Source of the DNA: Allomuricauda sp. CAU 1633
GTDB taxonomy: Bacteria > Bacteroidota > Bacteroidia > Flavobacteriales > Flavobacteriaceae
DNA length: 64,000 nt
Direction: 5' to 3'
NCBI RefSeq assembly: GCF_017313225.1
Contig: NZ_JAFLNE010000003.1
Location: forward strand, 276,592 to 340,591
A model generated the notes under the pieces. It saw only the letters and a program-made list of their open reading frames with translations, was not told the DNA's origin and did no database searches. Both the position numbers and the translations under genes were made by a program. Below, piece by piece: positions 16,798 to 26,170 of this stretch. The first letter of the stretch is position 1; every line of letters begins with the position of its first letter.

Positions 16798-17679
16798 TCA
16801 ATTCCTTCGATCTTCCCCCCAGAGCAATTTGTTGCGAAGTGTTTTTAAGAAGCTTTCTGATGTATACTCAATCATTTTAATGGTAAAATTGGACTTTTTT
16901 ATTTTGATTTCTTTTCCATTGGGGATATCGGCAATTCTGGAATCCAATGAGACCAAATGGGTCTGTTCCCTTCCGGAAACCCGTAGCCGTATTTCTGTAT
17001 CGTCTGAAATGACCAGTGGCCGCGCATTAAGATTATGGGGAGCTATTGGGGTGAGCACCAATGCTTTTGCTGATGGGGCAATCACTGGGCCACCACAACT
17101 CAATGAATAGCCCGTGGAGCCTGTTGGCGTGGAAACAATGAGTCCATCGGACCAATAGGATGTAAGGTATTCATTGTTTAAATACGTTTCAACTGTAATC
17201 ATGGAGGTGGTGTCCTTACGACTAACCGTCACTTCGTTCAAGGCAAAGTTGAGCCCGTTGAACTCGTCTAAATCGGAATTGAGTTCCACCTCTACCAAGG
17301 TGCGTTCTTCCACGGTATAATGTCCTGACACAAATTCAGTCACCAACTTACGGACGCTTTCCTTTTTAAAGGTGGATAAAAATCCAAGTCTCCCTGTATT
17401 TACCCCCACAATGGGAATACCATAATCCTGTATGTAGGTGACTGCGCGCAACATGGTACCGTCGCCCCCAAAACTCACGAACATATCAAAGGTGGAATCC
17501 AATCCTTCGGATTGCGAAAACGTACCTTTAAAAAGGTCTTTGGAAAAACCGGATACCAATTGAATGAATTTTTCTTCAATGTAAACTTCAGCGGTTATCT
17601 TTTGGAGTTCATCCAAAAGTTCCAACATACAGGTTCTGTCCTCGTCCTGAAAAGTTTGACCGTAAATAGCGACCTTCAT
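16798..17679 (-). CDS. nadK: NAD kinase
   Basis: Phosphorylates NAD to NADP. The GGDGTMLRAV motif with its catalytic aspartate, VNTGRLGFLSTF, NEVTVSRKDTTSMI and the STPTGSTGYSLSCGGPV motif are all intact over 293 residues, the usual length. The start is one base after the stop of the CBS-domain gene. About 110 bases separate it from porG, so the envelope genes may be reached by readthrough or by a promoter in that gap. Confidence 0.96.
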   Translation of the reverse strand: MKVAIYGQTFQDEDRTCMLELLDELQKITAEVYIEEKFIQLVSGFSKDLFKGTFSQSEGLDSTFDMFVSFGGDGTMLRAVTYIQDYGIPIVGVNTGRLGFLSTFKKESVRKLVTEFVSGHYTVEERTLVEVELNSDLDEFNGLNFALNEVTVSRKDTTSMITVETYLNNEYLTSYWSDGLIVSTPTGSTGYSLSCGGPVIAPSAKALVLTPIAPHNLNARPLVISDDTEIRLRVSGREQTHLVSLDSRIADIPNGKEIKIKKSNFTIKMIEYTSESFLKTLRNKLLWGEDRRN

Positions 17680-17680
17680 G

Positions 17681-18337
17681 CTAAACGTTAAGGTATTTTT
17701 CCAAATAATCTGACCGCTGTTTTAAGTCTTCCAAAAACTGGTCGTCACTATTTCCAAAGACAATGGTGTAGTTATATCGCCTAAAGGTCTGGGCCACCTC
17801 ATTGAAATTTTGGGAACCTATTTTCAAGGTGATCTCCACAATGTCATTTTCCAAATTGGTAATAAAGGCTCCCAACAGCCGTGCATTATTACTTTCAACG
17901 ATTTGGGCTATCTCACTGAAGGAATAATCCTTTATCCCGATGGATATCACCAAAATGGCTCCCGGCTCCTTAAAAAAAGGAGTATCTATAAACATACCCA
18001 CAATATCCTCTAGGTCATAATAGCCGGAAATCACTTGGTTTTCATCCAGAATCGGCAAAATATTGGCCTCATTTCTAGAGAACATCTCCAACACATCCAA
18101 CCACGAAGTTTCCTTGGTCACAAAAAAGTTTTCCATCTCAAACCGAAACTCCTCAATCTTCTTGTCCGGTTCAAAACAAGCAAGGTCATTTTCAGACAAC
18201 AATCCCAAATAGGTTCCATTTTCAGTGATGGCCACATGGGAATAGGTAGTCTCTTCAAAAAATTGAATGACATCCTTTAAGGTCTCCGATACCTCAAAAA
18301 CGGGAATGGTGGTTACAATTTGGTTTTGAATCTGCAT
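17681..18337 (-). CDS. CBS-domain protein
   Basis: Two CBS repeats lie in the first about 125 residues (TIPVFEVSETLKDVIQFFEE..SHVAITENGTYLGLLSENDL and VTKETSWLDVLEMFSRNEANILPILDENQVISGYYDLEDI), followed by an ACT-like C-terminal region (AILVISIGIKDYSFSEIAQIV). CBS pairs sense adenylates or related ligands; the AcuB-like arrangement of CBS plus ACT suggests a regulatory role. Being translationally adjacent to nadK, it may respond to NAD(P) or ATP status, which is inference from position only. Confidence 0.85.
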   Translation of the reverse strand: MQIQNQIVTTIPVFEVSETLKDVIQFFEETTYSHVAITENGTYLGLLSENDLACFEPDKKIEEFRFEMENFFVTKETSWLDVLEMFSRNEANILPILDENQVISGYYDLEDIVGMFIDTPFFKEPGAILVISIGIKDYSFSEIAQIVESNNARLLGAFITNLENDIVEITLKIGSQNFNEVAQTFRRYNYTIVFGNSDDQFLEDLKQRSDYLEKYLNV

Positions 18338-18395
18338 AGCATCTCTGTTAGGTGCAAAATACTAATTTTAAATCGCAAAAGGCGTGCCTAATTCT

Positions 18396-18403
18396 TATTT
18401 TTG
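18396..18403 (+). promoter_or_regulatory. -7 promoter element for pdxJ
   Basis: TATTTTTG fits the Bacteroidota TAnnTTTG element and lies 20 bases before the pdxJ ATG. No clear TTTG is seen at the -33 position, so strength is uncertain. Confidence 0.45.
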
Positions 18404-18423
18404 CCAATCTAAAAAAGAACTCC

Positions 18424-19140
18424 ATGACAAAGTTGAGTGTCAACATAAATAAACTGGCTACTTTACGAAATTCGAGGGGTGGCAACGTGCCCAACCTTAT
18501 AACCTCAACCCAAGACATTGAGTCGTTTGGGGCTCAGGGCATTACCGTCCACCCTAGGCCGGATGAACGCCATATTCGCTACCAAGATGCCCGTGACCTA
18601 AAAAAAGTGGTCACCACAGAATTCAATATTGAAGGAAATCCAATTCCCAATTTTATTGATTTGGTGCTCGAAATAAAGCCCACCCAGGTGACCTTGGTCC
18701 CCGACGCAGAGGATGCCATTACCTCCAATGCAGGTTGGGATACTCTTAAACACAAAGATTTTTTGGTGGATGTTATCAAAACCTTCAAGGAAAATGGCAT
18801 ACGCACTTCCATTTTTGTGGACCCCAATGTTGAGATGGTAGAAGGCGCGGCTGAAACCGGAACAGATCGTATTGAACTCTATACTGAAAGCTTTGCCCAC
18901 AAATTTTCGCAAGGCAAAAAAGAAGAAAGCATTCAACCCTTTATTGATGCTGCCAATAGGGCACATGAAGTGGGCTTGGGCATCAATGCCGGACATGACC
19001 TCAGTTTGGACAACATCAAGTTCTTTAAGGAGAATATTCCCAATCTGCTAGAGGTATCCATTGGTCATGCTCTAATCTGCGAGTCCATTTATTTGGGGAT
19101 AGAAAATGTAATTAATATGTACCTACACCGTCTGAAATAA
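18424..19140 (+). CDS. pdxJ: pyridoxine 5'-phosphate synthase
   Basis: Last step of the DXP-dependent vitamin B6 pathway: condenses 3-amino-2-oxopropyl phosphate with deoxyxylulose phosphate. The start MTKLSVNINKLATLRNSRGG, the GITVHPRPDERHI motif, QVTLVPDAEDAITSNAGWD, and VGLGINAGHDLSLDN are all typical, and 238 residues is the normal length. The ATG at 18424 is chosen because the family starts with this sequence; the ORF could extend 24 residues upstream but would cover the promoter. A hydrolase gene follows after three bases. Confidence 0.96.
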   Translation: MTKLSVNINKLATLRNSRGGNVPNLITSTQDIESFGAQGITVHPRPDERHIRYQDARDLKKVVTTEFNIEGNPIPNFIDLVLEIKPTQVTLVPDAEDAITSNAGWDTLKHKDFLVDVIKTFKENGIRTSIFVDPNVEMVEGAAETGTDRIELYTESFAHKFSQGKKEESIQPFIDAANRAHEVGLGINAGHDLSLDNIKFFKENIPNLLEVSIGHALICESIYLGIENVINMYLHRLK

Positions 19141-19143
19141 CCT

Positions 19144-19914
19144 ATGGAAGTATTGCATTCAAAAATACTGGGAGAAGGAAAACCATTCATTATCCTACAT
19201 GGGTTTTTGGGGATGTCGGACAATTGGAAAACCTTGGGCACCCAATATTCGGAAAACGGGTTCCAAGTACATTTGGTAGACCAGCGCAATCACGGAAAAA
19301 GTTTTCATTCCGAAGCGTTCAATTATGACCTATTGAGTGATGACATCATCAACTATATGAACCATCACAATATAGATTCTGCTTTTGTGTTGGGGCATTC
19401 CATGGGCGGAAAAACGGCCATGCAACTGGCCACTTCGCATCCGGATAAAGTCATTAAATTAATGGTGGCCGACATCGCCCCAAAATTTTACCCACCTCAC
19501 CATCAGCCCATTATCAACGCCCTAGCTAAATTAGATTTTGACCAAATTTCCGGCAGAAAGGAAGCTGATGAGGAACTTTCCCATCACATCAGGGATTTTG
19601 GCACAAGGCAGTTTCTGCTCAAAAACCTCTACTGGGTTGAAAAAGAAAAATTGGGATTCCGTTTCAATTTTGAAGTGCTTAAAGACCGAATGGAGGAGAT
19701 TGGCGAGAATATTTTCCCCAACGCCGTTTATGAGGGTCCTACCCTTTTTATCCGTGGAGACCGTTCCGAATACATTCAACCCAGTGACTTTACAGATATT
19801 AAAAAGCACTTTCCCAATGCAACCATTGAAACCGTGGATAATGCTGGGCATTGGCTACATGCAGAAAACCCCAAGCAGTTTTTTGAAAAGACCTTCAGCT
19901 TTTTAAATTCATAA
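19144..19914 (+). CDS. alpha/beta-fold hydrolase (YbfF-like esterase)
   Basis: A cytosolic 256-residue hydrolase: oxyanion motif LHGFLGMSDNW, VDQRNHGKS, nucleophile elbow GHSMGGKTA with the catalytic serine, and the late DNAGHWLH supplying the histidine. This resembles the YbfF group of short-chain acyl esterases. It begins three bases behind pdxJ and so shares its transcript; the substrate is not known. The pdxJ-hydrolase pair recurs in flavobacteria as far as I recall. Confidence 0.88.
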   Translation: MEVLHSKILGEGKPFIILHGFLGMSDNWKTLGTQYSENGFQVHLVDQRNHGKSFHSEAFNYDLLSDDIINYMNHHNIDSAFVLGHSMGGKTAMQLATSHPDKVIKLMVADIAPKFYPPHHQPIINALAKLDFDQISGRKEADEELSHHIRDFGTRQFLLKNLYWVEKEKLGFRFNFEVLKDRMEEIGENIFPNAVYEGPTLFIRGDRSEYIQPSDFTDIKKHFPNATIETVDNAGHWLHAENPKQFFEKTFSFLNS

Positions 19915-19929
19915 AATTTGCCTCCTTTT

Positions 19930-19951
19930 ATTATGCATGCATAATTTTTTT
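19930..19951 (+). terminator. terminator-like AT-rich palindrome with T-run
   Basis: ATTATGCATGCATAAT is a perfect 16-bp palindrome followed by seven Ts, 15 bases after the hydrolase stop. The stem is AT-rich, so it would be a weak intrinsic terminator; a protein-binding palindrome is the alternative. Confidence 0.5.
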
Positions 19952-20048
19952 GCCTATTTTATTGTCTGAATAACAAATTTGACCTAGTTTTGGTTAACCT
20001 CGGTTTAACCATAAGTTTAACATAAGCTAACTCAAACAGATTTTGGAT

Positions 20049-21566
20049 ATGAAAAAGTTGTATGCCTTACTCCCCTTTTTAGGCTTATTCTTGATGGCAT
20101 GTGAAGAAGATACTACCCCAATCGATAACACACCAGACCCCGTTGAATATACTGCTGGAACAGCGGATTTCTCAAATTATGTTGCCGTAGGAAACTCCCT
20201 TACCGCCGGCTTTTCGGACAATGCCCTTTTTATGGCGGGCCAAGAGGCCTCTTTTCCCAATATGTTGGCTGCCAATTTTGCGCTAGTGGGAGGAGGTTCC
20301 TTTGAAATCCCCTATATGGCGGATAATCTAGGAGGCGCAACCATTGGTGGCGAAACAGATGCCAATATGGATGGCTCCCCTGATATAGGTAATCGATTGA
20401 TTTTGGCTTTTGCGGCCAGTGGGCCTGCTCCCACTCCCGTTTCCGGACAGGGAAGTACCGAGATTACCAATAAACTATCTGGGCCTTTCAACAATATGGG
20501 GGTTCCAGGTTCCAAAAGTTACGAGCTTTTGGCTCCGGGATATGGTAGTTTAGCTGGATTGGCCGTAGGAGCTGCCAACCCCTATTTTGTGCGGTTTTCA
20601 TCAGGAGAAAGTGCAACCGTAATTGGGGATGCCGTAGCCCAAAATCCTTCATTTTTTACACTTTGGACGGGGGCGAACGATGTACTGCTTTATGCCACGG
20701 GTGGTGGTACAGGGGTAGATCAAACCGGAAACCTTGACCCAAGCACCTATTCTAGAAGCGATTTAACAGATCCCAACGTATTTGCTGGCACACTTGATGC
20801 CATTCTTCAAGCTATGACAGCCAACGGAGCCGATGGAGTCATTGCCAATTTGCCCAATGTAACGGATATCCCCTATTTTACAACAGTGCCGCACAACCCT
20901 GTTCCTTTGGATGGAGCCACCGCTGAGTTGTTAAATGGAGCTTATGGAGCCTATAATGCAGGGTTGGCCCAATTACAAGGACTAGGAGCCATTACAGCAG
21001 ATGAATTGGCCCAAAGAACCATTAGCTTTTCCGCAGGGGAAGGAAATGCTGTGGTCATCATTGACGAAGACCTTACCGACTTAACAGGGTTCAATCCCGC
21101 TTTAATTAATATGAGACAAGCCACAGCAGAAGATTTAATGGTATTGACCTCACGTACCTTTATTGGTACTTTGGCCAATCCCGCCGATCCTACTTCCATA
21201 AATGGAGTTGCAATTCCACTGGCAGACAAATGGGTATTGACCCCCGAAGAACAAACAGCCGTGGAAAATGCGCTTACCGCATACAACCAGACCATTGCGG
21301 CCTTGGCAACAGCGTACGACTTGGCTTTTGTTGATGCCAATGCATTGTTGGGCGAATTAAAAGAAAGTGGCTTTTTACAAGCCGATGGAAGCGTGGTCAC
21401 CGCAACTTTTGCTACTGGAGGTGGATTTTCACTTGATGGTGTTCACCCAGCACCCAGAGGCTACGCCATACTGGCCAATGCCTTTATAGAGGCTATAAAC
21501 GAAAAATACGGTTCCAATTTACCTGGGGTAAATCCCTTGGATTATACTGGACTGTACATTAACTAA
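20049..21566 (+). CDS. SGNH/GDSL-family hydrolase lipoprotein
   Basis: The ATG at 20049 gives a lipoprotein signal (MKKLYALLPFLGLFLMAC). The first SGNH block is NYVAVGNSLTAGFSDN with the catalytic serine; block III is FTLWTGANDVLLYATGG, and block V DGVHPAPRGYAILAN supplies the Asp-x-x-His pair. At about 505 residues it is longer than simple GDSL esterases owing to insertions. Probably an outer-membrane-anchored esterase or lipase acting on an unknown extracellular ester. Followed by a strong terminator. Confidence 0.9.
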   Translation: MKKLYALLPFLGLFLMACEEDTTPIDNTPDPVEYTAGTADFSNYVAVGNSLTAGFSDNALFMAGQEASFPNMLAANFALVGGGSFEIPYMADNLGGATIGGETDANMDGSPDIGNRLILAFAASGPAPTPVSGQGSTEITNKLSGPFNNMGVPGSKSYELLAPGYGSLAGLAVGAANPYFVRFSSGESATVIGDAVAQNPSFFTLWTGANDVLLYATGGGTGVDQTGNLDPSTYSRSDLTDPNVFAGTLDAILQAMTANGADGVIANLPNVTDIPYFTTVPHNPVPLDGATAELLNGAYGAYNAGLAQLQGLGAITADELAQRTISFSAGEGNAVVIIDEDLTDLTGFNPALINMRQATAEDLMVLTSRTFIGTLANPADPTSINGVAIPLADKWVLTPEEQTAVENALTAYNQTIAALATAYDLAFVDANALLGELKESGFLQADGSVVTATFATGGGFSLDGVHPAPRGYAILANAFIEAINEKYGSNLPGVNPLDYTGLYIN

Positions 21567-21589
21567 ACAACGTTTTATTTATTACCTTA

Positions 21590-21620
21590 AAGGCACCGTA
21601 AACAACGGTGCCTTTTTTAT
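21590..21620 (+). terminator. rho-independent terminator
   Basis: AAGGCACCGT and ACGGTGCCTT form a perfect 10-bp stem over a five-base loop, followed by TTTTTTATTTT. Ends the GDSL lipoprotein transcript. Confidence 0.92.
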
Positions 21621-21644
21621 TTTAAAAATCTAAAACCTCATTTT

Positions 21645-21989
21645 ATGAAACTGATCTTAAAACTTTTATTGAACGCTTTAGCCGTTGTTGTTCTTTCCTA
21701 TATCCTTCCGGGTGTTGGTGTGGATTCCATGGTCACAGCTATTATCGTTGCGGTGGTATTGAGCCTTCTCAACTTCATTGTAAAACCAATTCTTGTCATA
21801 CTAACCCTTCCCATAACCATCGTTACGCTAGGCCTCTTTCTTCTGATCATTAACGCAATTATTATTCTCATTGCGGCCAATGTCATTGATGGCTTTCACG
21901 TAGTGAACATTTGGTGGGCCTTAATTTTTAGCCTTTTGCTCTCCTTTTTGCAGTCCATCTTGCATTCCATTCTTAAGGAAGATGTCTAG
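21645..21989 (+). CDS. phage-holin-4_2 family small membrane protein
   Basis: Four hydrophobic helices in 114 residues: LLLNALAVVVLSYILPGV, AIIVAVVLSLLNFIVKPILVI, LGLFLLIINAIIILIAANVI and WWALIFSLLLSFLQSILHSIL. This is the pattern of the YvlD-like family labelled phage holin 4_2; in most bacteria these are ordinary chromosomal genes unrelated to phages, and no phage gene is near. Function unknown. Confidence 0.88.
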   Translation: MKLILKLLLNALAVVVLSYILPGVGVDSMVTAIIVAVVLSLLNFIVKPILVILTLPITIVTLGLFLLIINAIIILIAANVIDGFHVVNIWWALIFSLLLSFLQSILHSILKEDV

Positions 21990-22025
21990 AATGTATTTTA
22001 GTTTGACATTCAACGCTTTAAAAAG

Positions 22026-22056
22026 TTGCTGCCAAACCAAAAATGCATTACTTTTG
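22026..22056 (+). promoter_or_regulatory. promoter of tig
   Basis: TTG at 22026-22028 and TACTTTTG at 22049-22056 are separated by 20 bases, as in Bacteroidota promoters (TTTG / TAnnTTTG). The tig ATG follows 33 bases after the -7 element, preceded by AGGCAGGAG, one of the few Shine-Dalgarno-like sequences in this window. Confidence 0.6.
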
Positions 22057-22089
22057 CCACCCATTTTTGAATAGCAAATTAGGCAGGAG

Positions 22090-23412
22090 ATGAACATTAC
22101 TAAAGAACAGATTGACGATCTTAATGCAGTTGTAAAAGTCGCCATCAGTAAAGAGGACTATCAGGATAAAGTAGAAAAAATCCTAAAAGACTACAGAAAA
22201 CAAGCCAATATCCCCGGATTCCGAAAGGGCCAAGTTCCCATGGGACTTATCAAAAAACAGTATGGAAAAGCTGTTTTGGTGGATGAGGTGAACAAACTAT
22301 TGCAGGACAATCTGAACAAATACCTTACCGAGGAAAAATTGGATGTCTTGGGCAATCCGCTACCCAAACAACAAGAAAATTTTGATTGGGACAACGATAA
22401 TCTCGATTTTGAATTTGAATTGGGACTGGCACCGAACTTTGATGTTAATTTGAAAACAAAAAAGGCCGTTACCCAATACAAAATCGTTGCCGACAAAAAA
22501 ATGATTGAGGAGCAAGTGGAACGTATCCAAAAGCAATACGGTAAGTTGGTTTCAAAAGAAGAGGTGGGCAAAAAAGATGAAGTAACCGGTTTCTTTGCCA
22601 ATGAAGAAGAGGATATTGACCACAAGACCACTATTGAAATCAGCAATATTAAAGGCAAAAAGGCAGTGGATGCCCTAGTTGGAAAAAAAGTGGGAGACTC
22701 TGTTACCCTTTCCACCAAAGGTCTTTTTAAGGAAGACTACCTTTTGTCAAGTGCGTTGGGAATTGCCCGTGACAAAGCGGACAAATTGAATATCGACGTT
22801 ACTTTCACCATTGAGGAAATCAATGAAAGAGAACCTGCCAAACTAGATCAAGAGTTATTTGATAAACTTTTTGGCGAAGGCAAGGTAGCTTCTGAAAAAG
22901 AGCTGAAAGATAGAATCAAGGAAGATTCTGAAAAACAGTTTGAGCAACAATCCGATCAGAAATTGTTGAACGACATCACTGAGAAACTTATTGATGACAC
23001 CAAATTTGAGCTTCCTGCTGAATTTTTGAAAAAATGGATTCAACTCAGTGGCGAAAATGTGCTTTCTGAAGACGAAGCCAAAGATGAGTACGAAAAATCG
23101 GAAAAAGGACTTCGTTACCAACTCATTGAAGGTAAAATCATTCAAGAAAATAACCTTCAGGTGCAATTTGATGAATTAAAGGAGTTTGCCAAAGGTTTTA
23201 TCAAATCCCAAATGGCCCAATATGGCCACATGGACCCACAAGAGGAAGAGTTGGAGAACATTGCTACACGCGTTTTGGGCAATCAAGATGAGGTAAAACG
23301 CTTATCGGAACAATTGATGAGCCAAAAACTATTGGACCTCTATAAAGAAAAGGCCAATCTTAAGGTAAAAGAGGTCACTTATGACGACTTTGTCAAAGAG
23401 GCGTATAGCTAA
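22090..23412 (+). CDS. tig: trigger factor (ribosome-associated chaperone)
   Basis: Binds the ribosome exit tunnel and shelters nascent chains. The ribosome-binding N-terminal domain is recognisable, with the signature IPGFRKGQVPMGLIKKQYG at about residues 39-57. The middle FKBP-like domain (about 155-235) is divergent, which is usual in Bacteroidota, and the helical C-terminal arms follow. Length 440 is normal. The strong terminator at 23446 separates it from clpP, but the order tig-clpP-clpX is the widespread proteostasis cluster. Confidence 0.95.
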   Translation: MNITKEQIDDLNAVVKVAISKEDYQDKVEKILKDYRKQANIPGFRKGQVPMGLIKKQYGKAVLVDEVNKLLQDNLNKYLTEEKLDVLGNPLPKQQENFDWDNDNLDFEFELGLAPNFDVNLKTKKAVTQYKIVADKKMIEEQVERIQKQYGKLVSKEEVGKKDEVTGFFANEEEDIDHKTTIEISNIKGKKAVDALVGKKVGDSVTLSTKGLFKEDYLLSSALGIARDKADKLNIDVTFTIEEINEREPAKLDQELFDKLFGEGKVASEKELKDRIKEDSEKQFEQQSDQKLLNDITEKLIDDTKFELPAEFLKKWIQLSGENVLSEDEAKDEYEKSEKGLRYQLIEGKIIQENNLQVQFDELKEFAKGFIKSQMAQYGHMDPQEEELENIATRVLGNQDEVKRLSEQLMSQKLLDLYKEKANLKVKEVTYDDFVKEAYS

Positions 23413-23445
23413 CCTTGGGCTAAAAGAAATATTAAGTATCTTTAC

Positions 23446-23481
23446 GGTGCCGAAAAGCTAATTTTTCGGCACCTTTTTTTT
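23446..23481 (+). terminator. rho-independent terminator after tig
   Basis: GGTGCCGAAAA and TTTTCGGCACC form an 11-bp stem with a six-base loop, followed by eight Ts. clpP therefore needs its own promoter or partial readthrough; TATCTTTA at about 23437-23444, just before the stem, is a candidate -7 element. Confidence 0.93.
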
Positions 23482-23503
23482 AAGAAAAATTGAAAGAAAT
23501 CCT

Positions 23504-24184
23504 ATGGATTACGGAAAAGAATTCAAAAAATATGCTACCCAGCACCATGGCATAAACAGCATGTACTATGATCAAATCATGAGTACCATGTACCCCATGA
23601 ACATGACGCCAAACATTATTGAGGAAAGACAATTGAACGCCATAGCCATGGATGTTTTTTCTAGATTGATGATGGATCGCATTATCTTTTTGGGAACGGG
23701 CATCAATGATCAGGTAGCCAATATTGTACAGGCCCAATTATTGTTCTTGGAAAGTTCCGATGCCTCCAAAGACATCCAGATATATATCAACTCCCCAGGT
23801 GGAAGTGTTTACGCTGGATTGGGAATTTATGATACCATGCAGTTTATCAAGCCTGATGTGGCCACCATCTGTACAGGTATCGCAGCATCTATGGCCGCGG
23901 TATTGCTCTGTGCAGGAGAAAAGGGAAAACGAAGCGGTTTGACTCATTCCAGGGTAATGATTCACCAACCCCTTTCTGGAGCGCAAGGCCAGGCCAGTGA
24001 TATTGAAATTGCTGCAAAAGAGGTTCTCAAGATTAAAGAGGAATTATATCAGATCATATCGAAACATTCTGGTCAGTCTTACGACAAAGTATATGAGGAC
24101 AGTGACCGAGATTACTGGATGAAGGCTGAAGAAGCCAAAAAATATGGTATGATCGACGAAATTTTGGTCAGGGAAAAATCGTAA
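23504..24184 (+). CDS. clpP: ATP-dependent Clp protease proteolytic subunit
   Basis: Self-compartmentalised serine protease that works with ClpX. The nucleophile S129 lies in TGIAASMAAVLL and the histidine H154 in RVMIHQPLSG; the acid is expected in the YEDSDRDYWM segment. YINSPGGSVYAGLGIYDTMQ and the hydrophobic handle helix are typical. An N-terminal extension of about 35 residues (MDYGKEFKKYATQHHGINSM) precedes the mature core, as often in Bacteroidota. clpX follows 91 bases later on the same strand. Confidence 0.96.
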   Translation: MDYGKEFKKYATQHHGINSMYYDQIMSTMYPMNMTPNIIEERQLNAIAMDVFSRLMMDRIIFLGTGINDQVANIVQAQLLFLESSDASKDIQIYINSPGGSVYAGLGIYDTMQFIKPDVATICTGIAASMAAVLLCAGEKGKRSGLTHSRVMIHQPLSGAQGQASDIEIAAKEVLKIKEELYQIISKHSGQSYDKVYEDSDRDYWMKAEEAKKYGMIDEILVREKS

Positions 24185-24275
24185 AGAATTACAATTAATT
24201 ACATATCAACTACTTGAATTAGAACAAATTCATTTTTTTTACGTTATTAGTGGTTGAATCATGAGCTAGAGATAT

Positions 24276-25511
24276 ATGGCAAAGGAAAACTTGGAATGTT
24301 CATTTTGTGGAAGGAAAAAGCCAGAGACCAATTTATTGATTGCAGGTCTTGATGCCCACATTTGTGATAGATGTATTGAACAAGCCCATAGTATAGTTGC
24401 GGAAGAATCCAAACAATCCAAAAATCAAGATCTTTCATCAGAGTTGGTTCTTAAGAAACCTGTGGAGATAAGGGATTTCTTGGACACCTTCGTGATAGGA
24501 CAAGAACGCACCAAAAAAGTAATGTCCGTAGCTGTATATAACCATTACAAAAGACTTTTACAGCCCAAAAGCAAGGATAACGATGTTGAAATCCAAAAAA
24601 GTAACATCGTTATGGTTGGGCAGACTGGAACGGGTAAAACATTGATTGCTAAGACTATAGCTCGAATGCTCAACGTACCATTGGCCATTGTGGATGCCAC
24701 TGTGCTCACCGAAGCAGGATATGTTGGAGAAGATGTGGAGAGTATCCTGACCCGTTTGTTACAAGCTGCCGATTATAATCTGGAAAAAGCGGAAAGAGGG
24801 ATTGTTTTTATTGATGAAATCGATAAAATTGCCCGTAAGAGTGACAACCCATCCATAACCCGGGATGTTTCGGGCGAAGGCGTACAACAAGGACTCCTAA
24901 AATTATTGGAAGGAACCACAGTGAATGTTCCACCAAAAGGGGGACGTAAGCATCCTGACCAAAAGTTCATTGAAGTCAATACAGAAAACATCCTTTTTGT
25001 GGCGGGTGGTGCCTTTGATGGCATTGAACGTATCATTACCAAACGTTTGAATATGCAGGCAGTAGGCTACGCCGCCTCCAAAGCCGAGGATAAATTGGAC
25101 AACCAGAACATCCTGCAATATATTATCCCAAAAGACCTTAAGGAATTTGGACTTATTCCGGAAATTATTGGTAGGCTTCCTGTGCTTACGCACATGGATC
25201 CTTTGGATGCGAAGACCTTACGTGCCATCCTTACCGAGCCCAAAAATGCCATCATTAAGCAATATGAAAAGCTTTTTGCCATGGATGACATTACGTTCAC
25301 CATTACGGAGCAGGCCTTGAACTATATTGTTGAAAAGGCTGTTGAGTATAAACTGGGGGCCCGTGGACTTCGCTCACTCTGTGAGGCTGTTTTCACTGAC
25401 GCCATGTTTGAACTCCCTAGTAGTGATGAAAACGAGTTCAAGGTCACCAAGGCTTATGCCGAGGAAAAACTTTCCTACGAAACCATCAAGAAATTAAAAG
25501 TAGTATCCTAA
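24276..25511 (+). CDS. clpX: ATP-dependent Clp protease ATP-binding subunit ClpX
   Basis: AAA+ unfoldase that feeds ClpP. The N-terminal zinc-binding domain has C8/C11 and C30/C33. The ATPase core shows Walker A GQTGTGKT, the pore loop GYVGED, Walker [12 protein letters not shown], and ClpX-specific [11 protein letters not shown]; the IGF-type ClpP-binding loop region falls in [18 protein letters not shown]. Length 411 is normal. Convergent with the next gene, two bases between stops. Confidence 0.97.
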   Translation: MAKENLECSFCGRKKPETNLLIAGLDAHICDRCIEQAHSIVAEESKQSKNQDLSSELVLKKPVEIRDFLDTFVIGQERTKKVMSVAVYNHYKRLLQPKSKDNDVEIQKSNIVMVGQTGTGKTLIAKTIARMLNVPLAIVDATVLTEAGYVGEDVESILTRLLQAADYNLEKAERGIVFIDEIDKIARKSDNPSITRDVSGEGVQQGLLKLLEGTTVNVPPKGGRKHPDQKFIEVNTENILFVAGGAFDGIERIITKRLNMQAVGYAASKAEDKLDNQNILQYIIPKDLKEFGLIPEIIGRLPVLTHMDPLDAKTLRAILTEPKNAIIKQYEKLFAMDDITFTITEQALNYIVEKAVEYKLGARGLRSLCEAVFTDAMFELPSSDENEFKVTKAYAEEKLSYETIKKLKVVS

Positions 25512-25513
25512 GC

Positions 25514-26053
25514 TTAGACCGCTTTTTTGGTTACTTGCTCCAATAATTCCAAACTAACCTGGGAGATGATTTTCTCATCAGAGTACAAATGGTGGCCAAA
25601 ATTTGGGACCACTGCAAAGTCAACTCCTATTTTTTTGGACCACTTTGCCGTTGGTTTAAATTCATCCAGCTCGCCATAGATTAAATTTAAAGTGGCTTTT
25701 GGTTTTTGGTCCTCCATCCGAATTCGGGTTGCGGAAATGGCCGTTAAGGATTTCATGGGTAGGCCTTTCAAAGCCGCTTTGTAAGCTATGGTCCCTCCCG
25801 TGCTAAAAGCCAAATAGTGGCTAGGTACCGATTCTTTTTTGAGCAAATGAGCCACTGCGGTATCTATTCCTCCTTCCACAAAGGCCTTGTGAACATTCTC
25901 TTCGGTAGATACGGGAACATCTATGTCTCCCAATTGTTGACAATCGTAAAAAACAATATCATAATATTGCTGTAAGTACCCAAAGTAGGAGGCTATCCAA
26001 AGGCCTCTTTTGGTTCCCCACATGTCTGAGATAACAACTAGTCTTTCTGCCAT
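25514..26053 (-). CDS. small alpha/beta hydrolase-like protein
   Basis: A 179-residue cytosolic protein with a short alpha/beta hydrolase fold: LVVISDMWGTKRGLW at the oxyanion position, nucleophile elbow LAFSTGGTIAY, LIYGELDEFKP as the acid region, and PNFGHHLYSDE as the histidine loop. It lacks any cap domain. The 217-base gap upstream contains a perfect 20-bp palindrome (26171-26190) which may control it. Substrate unknown. Confidence 0.75.
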   Translation of the reverse strand: MAERLVVISDMWGTKRGLWIASYFGYLQQYYDIVFYDCQQLGDIDVPVSTEENVHKAFVEGGIDTAVAHLLKKESVPSHYLAFSTGGTIAYKAALKGLPMKSLTAISATRIRMEDQKPKATLNLIYGELDEFKPTAKWSKKIGVDFAVVPNFGHHLYSDEKIISQVSLELLEQVTKKAV

Positions 26054-26170
26054 GATTGTAATGGTTTAGTGTTTATTTAAAAGATTTGATGAGGGAAATT
26101 TCAGTAATAATGATAGAATCACCACTTTTTTTTGTTTAAAGGAAACGTTTGTTCGATAAAACGTTCAAAC

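Noticed and set aside
21645..21989. Prophage holin
   Set aside because: The family name is misleading; no lysis, capsid or integrase gene is near and the gene sits among housekeeping genes.
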